A DNA stretch of 64,000 nucleotides, from contig NZ_JNKN01000008.1 in the NCBI RefSeq assembly GCF_000702065.1, positions 1 to 64,000 on the forward strand, written 5' to 3'. This DNA is from Kandleria vitulina DSM 20405. GTDB lineage: Bacteria; Bacillota_I; Bacilli_A; Erysipelotrichales; Coprobacillaceae. This document shows positions 53,241-60,377 of this stretch, piece by piece; positions within the stretch are counted from its first letter, which is position 1; every line of letters starts with the position of its first letter. The notes beneath the pieces were generated by a model that saw only the letters and a list, made by a program, of their open reading frames with translations, did no database searches and was not told where the DNA came from. A program made the translations under genes and the position numbers.

Positions 53241-54071
53241 CTAAATTAAACCAAGTTCTTCAAACGATCTATAAATACCATCTTCAGTAACAGAAGGCGC
53301 AATAACATCAGCCATTCTCTTTAATACCTCACTGCCATTTTCCATGACAACAGAAGTACCGACTGTTTCGATCATTTCTAGATCATTGATAGAATCTCCA
53401 AAACCATATGTATCCTTGATATCCACACCCAATGTCTTACAAATACGCTTAATGCCAAGACCCTTATCAAACTTTCTGTTTACAAGATCTCCATTAAGGC
53501 AATTATGAGCGGCAACATCCTGAATCATGAATGCGAAATCACCTTCAAGATATTTCTTTGCTTCATCGAGCTGTTCACTCTTATTACACATGATAACAAC
53601 TTTATAAATTGGACGGCCATCATATTCACTCATTGGCTTAATGCCCAATCCTTCAGCAAGAGCTTTACGCCATCTTTCAATTTCACTGTTACCCTCAGTC
53701 TGATCACTTAAGAAATCTCCTAAGCTTTCATCTCCAAAAGTTGCGTCTTTTGCTTCAATGGTTCTGAATACACCATTCTTGCCAAGTACATCTAAAGCGA
53801 TATCACGTTGTCTATCCGACATTGGACAGTCAAAGATGACATCATCACCGACAGTTACATACCCTCCTCCAAGTGCAACTAGTCCATCAAATCCATACTT
53901 TAAAAGTGGTGCCAGCATTGCAACATTACGACCAGTGCAAAGGAAAACTTTGTTTCCTTTTGCCTTAGTCATTTCCAATGCCTTAAGAGCACTTTCTGGA
54001 GGTGTATTTGAGCCTGGCTCTGTTAATGTTCCATCAATATCAAGGAAAATTAGTTTACCACTCTTACTCAT
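53241..54071 (-). CDS. HAD superfamily phosphatase, Cof-type
   Basis: The 276 residues have motif I LIFLDIDGTLTEPGS, the CTGR motif VFLCTGRNVAMLAPLL, and the final motif DTYGFGDSINDLEMIETVGTSVVMENG, with a C2B cap between. The gene begins one base after the amylosucrase-type gene and precedes EIIBCA, so it is part of the sucrose operon. A possible task is removing phosphate from a sugar phosphate made by the PTS, but the substrate is not known. Confidence 0.88.
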   Translation of the reverse strand: MSKSGKLIFLDIDGTLTEPGSNTPPESALKALEMTKAKGNKVFLCTGRNVAMLAPLLKYGFDGLVALGGGYVTVGDDVIFDCPMSDRQRDIALDVLGKNGVFRTIEAKDATFGDESLGDFLSDQTEGNSEIERWRKALAEGLGIKPMSEYDGRPIYKVVIMCNKSEQLDEAKKYLEGDFAFMIQDVAAHNCLNGDLVNRKFDKGLGIKRICKTLGVDIKDTYGFGDSINDLEMIETVGTSVVMENGSEVLKRMADVIAPSVTEDGIYRSFEELGLI

Positions 54072-54072
54072 A

Positions 54073-56280
54073 CTATTTCCCTTTCGCTTTTGTACTCTTT
54101 GATTTTGTCTTTTTTACTGTCGAAGACTTCTTAGTCTCTTTTTTTGCTGCAGTTTTCACTGCTGGCTTTGTTTCTTTCTTAACAGCAGCCTTAGTCTCTT
54201 TAACTTCAGCCTTAGCTGCTGGTTTTGTTTCTTTCTTAGCAGCTACAGTTTTAGCTGCTGCTTTAGTTTCCTTGACTTCAGTTTTCACTTCAGTCTTAGT
54301 TTCTTTCTTAGCAGCTTTAGCTTTTACTGTTTTTTTAGCAGTTGTCTTTTTTGCTGCTTTTTTAGCTGGCGCTTTTTTCTTTGGCTTAGTTAAAGCTTCA
54401 AGATCTGGCGCAGTCATTGTTTTCTTGTTTTCTTTATAAGAATGGAATAACCATACGAAACCATGTGGTGGTAACTGTACAGCTTTTGCTTCACGTTTTT
54501 CACCAGTCATTAATTCAATGAAATCTTCTGGTTCATCAATCCATGCTGTCTGCTCATTATCCGCAAAGTTGAATAATGCAATCAGCTTCTGATCATTATA
54601 ATATCTACCGATACCTAAGATATGATCATTCCATGGTTCAACAATCCATGTATCTGCATTGCTGTCAAATACATCATATGAAGCTCTTAAGATCTGTAAT
54701 TTCTTGATAGCCTGGAACAACTGTCCCTGTCTAGTAGAAAGATCTTCTCTCATAGCGACATGATCCCAATTCAACTTACCTCTATGAAGGTATCTTGAAT
54801 CATCCCATTTTAATGGATCATCATGATAAGAATAATCATTAAGCTGACCAATTTCATCACCACTGTAAAGAACTGGAATACCACTTTGAGTAAATAGGAA
54901 TGCATGAAGAGTAATATCTAAATCAATTGCCATCTTCAATTTCCATTTATTCTGTTCAAAATCAGCAGCTTCAACACCACAAAGCGATGCTGTTGTACCA
55001 CACATTCTGGCATCACCTAAACGTGGATCATCATTATAAAGTTCACCACGTGCCTGAGATTCCCACAATGCACCTTTTAAATAATCATTCAAGTATTTCT
55101 TATGAGATACTTCTTCAATACCGAACTGTCCTAAGAAATCATAATCAAGTCCCCAACCGATATCATCATGACATCTTAAGTAGTTAAGGAATGTATATGA
55201 CTTAGGTAAAGCAAATACAGTTTCTAGCTGATGTCTTAATAATCTAACATCCTTAGTTGCAACTGTATGCCATGTAGAAGCCATTGTTGTAACATTATAA
55301 AGCATGTGACATTCTGGCTTATCAACTGTACCAAAGTAAGGTACAACCTTTGAAGGTTCCATAACAACTTCACCTAATAACAATGTACCAGGACATACGA
55401 TATCAGCAGCCATGTGCATGATTCTAACTAATGTATGTACCTGAGGTAGGTTTCGACAAGTTGTTCCTAATGTTTTCCAAATATAAGGAACAGCATCTAA
55501 ACGAATGATATCTACACCGTTATTACATAAGTAAAGCATATTGGCAGTCATATCATTAAATACAGTTGGATTAGCATAATTCAAATCCCACTGATAAGGA
55601 TAGAATGTAGTCATTACAACCTTACCAGCTTCATCACACCAAGAGAAGTTTCCAGGTGCTGTCTGTGGGAATACCTGAGGAACTGTCTTCTCAAATTCAT
55701 TTGGAATATTCCAATTATCAAAGAAGAAGTAACGATCCTGATACTCTTTTTCACCAGCTCTTGCTCGTCTTGCCCATTCATGATCTTCTGAAGTATGATT
55801 CATAACGAAATCAAGACATAACGACATACCTTTAGCATGACATTCATCTGCAAGTGCAGCTAAGTCTTCCATAGTACCAATTTCAGGCTGAACTTTTCTA
55901 AAATCAGATACCGCATATCCACCATCACTACGTCCTTCAGGTGATTCAAGCAATGGCATTAAATGGAGATAATTAATACGGCATTCTTTTAAATAATCAA
56001 GTTTTTCCTTAAGACCTTTTAAATCTTCATTAAAACACTGAGTATACATCAACTCTCCCATCATATCGTTTCCACGATACCAATCAGGGACAGCGAGTCT
56101 TGCTTCATCCCACTCTTTAAGAAGTGGTTTTCTTTGTACGTAATAATCATGTAGCATTGTACAGAAATAATTGAAAGCTTCTTCATTATTATTGTAGATT
56201 TCTGCATAAAGCCACTTTAATTCATCATAATGCTTTTCAAGTCTTTCTTTAAATTCTGGTTCCCAATTTGGATTAATCAC
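54073..56280 (-). CDS. Amylosucrase-type GH13_4 enzyme with a Lys/Ala-rich, histone-H1-like C-terminal tail
   Basis: Residues 1 to about 620 match amylosucrases: N-terminal helices with RKPLLKEWDEARLAVPDWY, LHLMPLLESPEGRSDGGYAVSDF, LCLDFVMNHTSEDHEWA, nucleophile in DIIRLDAVPYIWK, acid/base in LLLGEVVMEP, and LRCHDDIGWG. Such enzymes cleave sucrose and either build alpha-glucan or release glucose. Residues 632-735 form a low-complexity tail of about 40 Lys in 104, plus Ala, Thr and Glu (KPKKKAPAKKAAKKTTAKK...), like bacterial H1-type proteins. The reading frame is continuous. It follows fructokinase by 12 nt. Polymer, nucleic-acid or membrane binding by the tail is speculation. Confidence 0.88.
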   Translation of the reverse strand: MINPNWEPEFKERLEKHYDELKWLYAEIYNNNEEAFNYFCTMLHDYYVQRKPLLKEWDEARLAVPDWYRGNDMMGELMYTQCFNEDLKGLKEKLDYLKECRINYLHLMPLLESPEGRSDGGYAVSDFRKVQPEIGTMEDLAALADECHAKGMSLCLDFVMNHTSEDHEWARRARAGEKEYQDRYFFFDNWNIPNEFEKTVPQVFPQTAPGNFSWCDEAGKVVMTTFYPYQWDLNYANPTVFNDMTANMLYLCNNGVDIIRLDAVPYIWKTLGTTCRNLPQVHTLVRIMHMAADIVCPGTLLLGEVVMEPSKVVPYFGTVDKPECHMLYNVTTMASTWHTVATKDVRLLRHQLETVFALPKSYTFLNYLRCHDDIGWGLDYDFLGQFGIEEVSHKKYLNDYLKGALWESQARGELYNDDPRLGDARMCGTTASLCGVEAADFEQNKWKLKMAIDLDITLHAFLFTQSGIPVLYSGDEIGQLNDYSYHDDPLKWDDSRYLHRGKLNWDHVAMREDLSTRQGQLFQAIKKLQILRASYDVFDSNADTWIVEPWNDHILGIGRYYNDQKLIALFNFADNEQTAWIDEPEDFIELMTGEKREAKAVQLPPHGFVWLFHSYKENKKTMTAPDLEALTKPKKKAPAKKAAKKTTAKKTVKAKAAKKETKTEVKTEVKETKAAAKTVAAKKETKPAAKAEVKETKAAVKKETKPAVKTAAKKETKKSSTVKKTKSKSTKAKGK

Positions 56281-56292
56281 AAGATGTCCTCC

Positions 56293-57270
56293 TTAATAGT
56301 TATTGATAAACTGATCTACATCTTCAACATGAGGCATAACTCTTAATGCCCCTTTCTTAGTTGTAATCATTGAAGCTGCACCGTTTGCAAAAGTGATAAT
56401 TGTTTTAATTTTTTCTTCATCAAGGTGATCAAGACCGTTTTCCAATACACCATTAAGAACACATGCACAGAAAGTATCTCCGGCACCTGTAGTTTCGATT
56501 GTTTTATCCTGAAGGAAAGCAGGGATAGTAACATCAACCTGATCCTTATAGATAGCTCTTGATCCGTCTGGACCTAATGAAAGACAAATTAACTGAATAT
56601 TAGGGTAATGAGACTGTAAATATGCAATACCATCATCATAATTATCTTTTCCTGTAAACCATAAGATTTCATTATCAGAAATCTTTAATACATGGCAATG
56701 TTTCATACCATAATCAAAAGCTTCTTTTGCATCATCTAATGAATCCCATAGTGGTTCTCTTAAGTTAGGATCAAAAGAAATGATCAAATCATTCCTTTCA
56801 GCAACTTCGATTGCTTTCTTAGTTGCACTCTTAACTGGTTCATCAGTTAATGACAAAGTTCCAAAATGGAACAAACGTGAGCCTGCAATTAAATCTTCAT
56901 CTACTTCTTCAGCTTTAAGATTAATATCAGCTCCTGGTTTTCTATAGAATGAGAAATCACGATCCCCATTCTCTAATTTATGTACAAGTGCCAATGTTGT
57001 ATGTACATCTTCATCAAAACAAAGACCACGTGTACTGATTCCTTGTTCTTCGATAGCCTGTGCTAGCTGTTCACCAAAGCCATCTTTACCAACCTTCCCA
57101 ATGAAGGCAACCTTTTTCCCAAAACGAGTCAACATTGATAATACGTTACATGGAGCTCCTCCTGGATTAGCTTCGAACATCGGATTCCCCTGTTCCGAAA
57201 TTCCTCCTTGCGTGAAGTCAATGAGCAGCTCTCCCAATGCTACTACATCAAATTCTTTTAAATCACTCAT
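56293..57270 (-). CDS. scrK: Fructokinase, PfkB family
   Basis: This 325-residue ribokinase-family enzyme starts MSDLKEFDVVALGELLIDFTQGG, has the N-terminal motif NPGGAPCNVLSMLTRFGKKVAFIGKVGKDGFG and the C-terminal signature IETTGAGDTFCACVLNGVLE with the catalytic aspartate. It phosphorylates fructose released by the amylosucrase-type enzyme. The start at 57270 follows AAAGGGG; longer in-frame starts lie in the promoter region and are rejected. First gene of the sucrose operon, preceded by two inverted-repeat operators. Confidence 0.93.
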   Translation of the reverse strand: MSDLKEFDVVALGELLIDFTQGGISEQGNPMFEANPGGAPCNVLSMLTRFGKKVAFIGKVGKDGFGEQLAQAIEEQGISTRGLCFDEDVHTTLALVHKLENGDRDFSFYRKPGADINLKAEEVDEDLIAGSRLFHFGTLSLTDEPVKSATKKAIEVAERNDLIISFDPNLREPLWDSLDDAKEAFDYGMKHCHVLKISDNEILWFTGKDNYDDGIAYLQSHYPNIQLICLSLGPDGSRAIYKDQVDVTIPAFLQDKTIETTGAGDTFCACVLNGVLENGLDHLDEEKIKTIITFANGAASMITTKKGALRVMPHVEDVDQFINNY

Positions 57271-57328
57271 TTTTATACCCCTTTCATGTTGTTTCATTAT
57301 CATCACTATACAATAATTTTTTTTATGA

Positions 57329-57341
57329 TGAAAGCGTTTCA
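57329..57341. promoter_or_regulatory. LacI-family-like operator, copy 1
   Basis: TGAAAGCGTTTCA is an inverted repeat TGAAA-N3-TTTCA. It covers the -35 position for a possible TATAGT -10 (minus strand, 57305-57310). It is one base shorter than a CcpA cre site. Confidence 0.6.
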
Positions 57342-57361
57342 CTTTTCAAATTATAAAAACA

Positions 57362-57374
57362 TGAAAACCTTTCA
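57362..57374. promoter_or_regulatory. LacI-family-like operator, copy 2
   Basis: TGAAAACCTTTCA repeats the TGAAA-N3-TTTCA pattern 33 bp from copy 1, about three helical turns. A LacI-type sucrose repressor is the likely ligand; its gene is not in the window. Confidence 0.6.
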
Positions 57375-57466
57375 TTTTAACGATATTTTTTATAAAAAAA
57401 TATTTTCACTTGATTTTTTTAAATCTTTTGTATAGGGAGGGATTTTTTGCACTTTTACCAGTTTGT

Positions 57467-57495
57467 TTGCATTAACTTACTCTTTCTTTTATAAT
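57467..57495 (+). promoter_or_regulatory. Promoter of the niaR-like gene
   Basis: TTGCAT and TATAAT are 17 nt apart; the start point near 57502 supports translation from 57514. Confidence 0.72.
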
Positions 57496-57513
57496 GAGCA
57501 AAAGGTGATGAAA

Positions 57514-58014
57514 ATGGATAGAAAACAAAAAGTAATTGAACGTATTACCCAATCTGAAAAACCACTTTCCGCAAGTGCTCTTGCTAAAGAGCTTGGCGTT
57601 TCTCGTCAGATTATCGTTGGTGATGTTGCCCTTCTTAGAGCAAGTGGCCATAAGATCATTGCGACACCTCGCGGGTATGTTATTGATCAGCCTTCACTAG
57701 GGATTTCAAAAACCATCGCAGTAAAACATGATGATAAAGATATGGAAAAAGAGCTTAATCTTATTATTGATATGGGTGGCTACATTGAAAATGTGATTGT
57801 TGAACATCCTGTCTATGGAGAAATCAAAGGAAATATGAAATTAAAATCCCGCTATGACATCCTTAAGTTTATGGAAAAAGTCAATAACTATGATGCAACC
57901 TCTCTTTCTTCCTTAACAGGTGGAGTACACCTGCATACCATCTACGCTGACTCTACAGAGATTCTTGATCGTATTGAAGAAGCTCTAAAAGAAAATGGAT
58001 TCTTATTGAAATAA
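57514..58014 (+). CDS. niaR: NiaR-like transcriptional repressor (HTH_11 plus 3H domain)
   Basis: The 166 residues have an N-terminal winged HTH (MDRKQKVIERITQSEKPLSASALAKELGVSRQIIVGDVALLRASGHKIIATPRGYVI) and the 3H domain, with histidines in VKHDD, VEHPVYGEI and GGVHLHTI that bind a metal and nicotinate in characterised members. NiaR represses NAD synthesis or niacin uptake genes when nicotinate is present. ATG at 57514 follows AAAAGGTGA. No NAD genes are adjacent, but a palindrome lies in front of the convergent neighbour at 59.1 kb. Confidence 0.88.
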   Translation: MDRKQKVIERITQSEKPLSASALAKELGVSRQIIVGDVALLRASGHKIIATPRGYVIDQPSLGISKTIAVKHDDKDMEKELNLIIDMGGYIENVIVEHPVYGEIKGNMKLKSRYDILKFMEKVNNYDATSLSSLTGGVHLHTIYADSTEILDRIEEALKENGFLLK

Positions 58015-58043
58015 AAAAACGTGGCAAAAGCCACGTCTTTTTT
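58013..58043. terminator. Bidirectional terminator between niaR and the EIIC gene
   Basis: AAAAAACGTGGC and GCCACGTCTTTTTT flank an AAAA loop. Confidence 0.85.
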
Positions 58044-59088
58044 ATAGATCTAATTTTAAATCTCCATCTTCAATGAGATTGAAATGTCTCATTATTTTCG
58101 CAATTACAAAAGTTAATACTGCTGGCAAGATAAAGCTGATCATAAATAATCCTATCCAATCAAAAGTTGTTATTGGCATTTTCTTTGTAACCCATCCAGT
58201 ATAGACACCAATCTGTCCAACAAAGCCGCATGTTCCCATACCTGAAGATATTGGTGCACCCTCCATCTTCAATTTAAAGAAGCATGTCGCAATTGGTCCA
58301 GTAATAGCTGATGCAATAATTGGCGGTAGCCACACAATTGGCTTTTTGACAATGTTTGGCATCTGCAGCATGGAAGTACCAATACCCTGAGCTACAAGTC
58401 CTCCAACACCATTTTCTTTAAATGACATAACCGCAAAGCCGACCATCTGTGCACAACATCCTGCTAACGCAGCACCACCGGCAAGACCAGTCAAGCTTAA
58501 CGCAGCACAGATCGCTGCACTTGAAATTGGCAATGTTAAAGCAATACCAACAATCACTGATACGATAACTCCCATCGTAAATGGCTTAAGCACAGTCGCC
58601 CAGCGAATAGCTTCACCTAGCGTACTAGCACCCTTTCCAATCACCGGGGCCCACCAGATACTCAATCCTACCCCAATAAGAAGCGTAACAGCTGGTGTTA
58701 CAAGAATATCGATCTTTGTTTCCTTAGAAACAAGTTTACCAAATTCTCCTGCCAGAATCGCAATTATTAGAACTGCCAATGGCCCTCCAGCACCACCTAA
58801 GCTATTTGAAGCATAACCAACAGTAATCAAGGAAAATAATACAAGCGGAGGACATTCTAGTGCCTGTCCAATGGCAACAGCCATCGCTGCTCCAGACATC
58901 ATTTTTGCGAATGTTCCAATATCTACCAATAACTTAATGTTTGCCTGACTTCCCAGTGTCTCAAGAATTGTCCCCATCAATAATGAGGCAAATAAACCCT
59001 GTGCCATGGCTCCTAAAGCATCAATACCATATCTCTTAAGAGATATCTTGACATTCTTCTTTTCTAAAAATGCTTTGATTGTGTTCAT
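58042..59088 (-). CDS. Orphan PTS_EIIC_2 family membrane protein
   Basis: The 348 residues are strongly hydrophobic with about nine or ten segments and the PF13303-type pattern MNTIKAFLEKKNVKISLKRYGIDALGAMAQGLFASLLMGTILETLG. Gly-rich loops (GGAALAGCCAQMVGFAVMSFKENGVGGLVAQGIGTSMLQMPNI, GMGTCGFVGQIGVY) follow. No EIIA, EIIB or HPr partner is adjacent. Members are annotated as PTS sugar permeases but their substrates are not established. The ATG at 59088 follows GGGAG. A large palindrome sits directly upstream. Confidence 0.8.
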   Translation of the reverse strand: MNTIKAFLEKKNVKISLKRYGIDALGAMAQGLFASLLMGTILETLGSQANIKLLVDIGTFAKMMSGAAMAVAIGQALECPPLVLFSLITVGYASNSLGGAGGPLAVLIIAILAGEFGKLVSKETKIDILVTPAVTLLIGVGLSIWWAPVIGKGASTLGEAIRWATVLKPFTMGVIVSVIVGIALTLPISSAAICAALSLTGLAGGAALAGCCAQMVGFAVMSFKENGVGGLVAQGIGTSMLQMPNIVKKPIVWLPPIIASAITGPIATCFFKLKMEGAPISSGMGTCGFVGQIGVYTGWVTKKMPITTFDWIGLFMISFILPAVLTFVIAKIMRHFNLIEDGDLKLDL

Positions 59089-59102
59089 AGTAATCTCCCA
59101 TT

Positions 59103-59130
59103 CTATACATTTGTCTTGACACATGTATAG
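59103..59130. promoter_or_regulatory. 28-bp operator-like palindrome upstream of the EIIC gene
   Basis: The outer arms CTATACAT and ATGTATAG are perfect, and the inner TGTC-TT-GACA is also an inverted repeat, so 24 of 28 positions are symmetric. It lies 15 bases before the start codon and overlaps a TATAGA that could be the -10. A dimeric repressor is expected. Confidence 0.6.
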
Positions 59131-59167
59131 AGAATAACATAATTCTATTTATAATAAAAGAAAAAGA

Positions 59168-59187
59168 AGAATCAAATTACTGATTCT
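59168..59187 (-). terminator. Terminator of rnmV
   Basis: AGAATCA and TGATTCT form a 7-bp stem with a 6-nt loop, with TCTTTTTC following on the minus strand; it overlaps the stop codon. Confidence 0.65.
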
Positions 59188-59704
59188 CCTCTAATTTACG
59201 TATAATTTCATCTTTTGTAATGCCCACCATGTTAAGACGTTTAAATAATGTCTTCACATTTCCATAACCTAAATGGAACGCATCATATACAGCAAGACGT
59301 CTTTTCTTGTTGCCGATGATATCTAAATCAATGAACTCATCCCATGTAATAGAATCAGTAGCATCTTCAAAAGAAACCGCATTTTCAATAGCTTCTACAA
59401 TAGCACCTTTTCTTGCTTCAGCAATCCCTACTTTTCTTCTGCCAATCGCATCTTTCTTTGCGACAAAGGCATGTTTAGCAACAGGTACAGCCTTTACGAC
59501 CTTATCTCTGATTCTCATGCCAGGATAATCAGGATCTGTCAAGATGATAACACCTCTTGTCTTTGCAGCCTCTTTTATAAGTGAAATCACATGATCATCA
59601 ATAGCTGAACCATGTGTTTCGATTGTATCTACATCAAAAAGACTTTTAAGAACCTGTGTGTCTGTCTTTCCTTCAACTACAATTACTTCTTTTATTCTTT
59701 TCAT
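59177..59704 (-). CDS. rnmV: Ribonuclease M5 (5S rRNA maturation)
   Basis: This 175-residue TOPRIM nuclease trims precursor 5S rRNA in low-GC Gram-positives. It begins MKRIKEVIVVEGKTDTQVLKSLFD with the TOPRIM glutamate, and has GVIILTDPDYPGMRIRDKV (DxD-type motif) and KHAFVAKKDAIGRRKVGIAEA. The C-terminal rRNA-binding part is present. In Bacillus it is next to ksgA; here it is about 12 kb away on the same strand. Confidence 0.95.
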   Translation of the reverse strand: MKRIKEVIVVEGKTDTQVLKSLFDVDTIETHGSAIDDHVISLIKEAAKTRGVIILTDPDYPGMRIRDKVVKAVPVAKHAFVAKKDAIGRRKVGIAEARKGAIVEAIENAVSFEDATDSITWDEFIDLDIIGNKKRRLAVYDAFHLGYGNVKTLFKRLNMVGITKDEIIRKLEENQ

Positions 59705-59754
59705 ATATAATCACCAAAAGAATAATAAAAGAAAATGCTCATAAAGTAAAGAAA

Positions 59755-60303
59755 TTATGCTTTTTTAAGTGCAATACTTCCTTTCTCAGTTCCCCATATT
59801 CCCGTTTGTACTTCAAGAATGTTCGTATTTGATTTAGCGATATTTTCATTAACATCAAAGCAGATCATACCTTTCAATGTGGTATCAGGATTTACTTTTT
59901 TAAAGATAATGCTTTTATCCCCTAAATACAATGCAGCATCACTGCTTGAATCATAGGTCTTCTTGCCATTCTTCAACTTGAAGAAATCATCCGATACAGT
60001 GACAGACTGATCAGATCGATTAGTTACTTCCACACTCAATAACAAATACACCCCTTGTGCTTTCTGATTGATATACTCACTGCCAAGCTGCTTTTTTACA
60101 CTCATGTCTACAACCTTATATTCCATCTTTCCTACTTTAAGAAGTTCACCCATATGACATGTCTTCTCAACAGAAGTAGTCCCTTCACTTTTTGGTGCAC
60201 TCTTCTTTTCCTTGCTAGAACCGCCAAACATTACTGAAAGTACAATAATGACAGCTAACACAATAAACCACTTTCTTTTGTAAATAGGCTTCTTTTTTTC
60301 CAT
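59755..60303 (-). CDS. Membrane-anchored DUF4352-type protein
   Basis: The 182 residues begin with a Lys-rich start and one transmembrane segment (KWFIVLAVIIVLSVMFGG). A charged linker and an Ig-like DUF4352 domain follow (MEYKVVDMSVKKQLGSEYINQKAQGVYLLLSVEVTNRSDQSVTVSDDFFKLKNGKKTYDSSSDAALYLG...TLKGMICFDV). Such domains are exposed on the cell surface; function is unknown. The start at 60303 follows GGAGGGG. It lies after the kinase gene but a terminator separates them. Confidence 0.8.
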   Translation of the reverse strand: MEKKKPIYKRKWFIVLAVIIVLSVMFGGSSKEKKSAPKSEGTTSVEKTCHMGELLKVGKMEYKVVDMSVKKQLGSEYINQKAQGVYLLLSVEVTNRSDQSVTVSDDFFKLKNGKKTYDSSSDAALYLGDKSIIFKKVNPDTTLKGMICFDVNENIAKSNTNILEVQTGIWGTEKGSIALKKA

Positions 60304-60340
60304 AATTGCCCCTCCTTTTTTCTTATTATAAAAAGCAAAA

Positions 60341-60377
60341 AAGACGTTTTGGTATGCATTTAGCATACAAACGTCTT
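60341..60377 (-). terminator. Terminator of the Ser/Thr kinase gene
   Basis: A long stem (AAGACGTTT...GTATGC and GCATAC...AACGTCTT with a small bulge) overlaps the stop codon and is followed by six T on the minus strand. Confidence 0.8.

Noticed and set aside
54002-54439. Long open frame on the plus strand over the 3' end of the GH13 gene
   Set aside because: It is the complement of the Lys/Ala-rich tail, giving a low-complexity Phe/Val/Ala pattern with no ribosome site; the minus-strand reading is supported by the catalytic domain in the same frame.
57329-57341. CcpA cre site upstream of the fructokinase gene
   Set aside because: TGAAAGCGTTTCA is one base shorter than the cre consensus and recurs 33 bp away with a different centre, which fits a LacI-type local repressor better.
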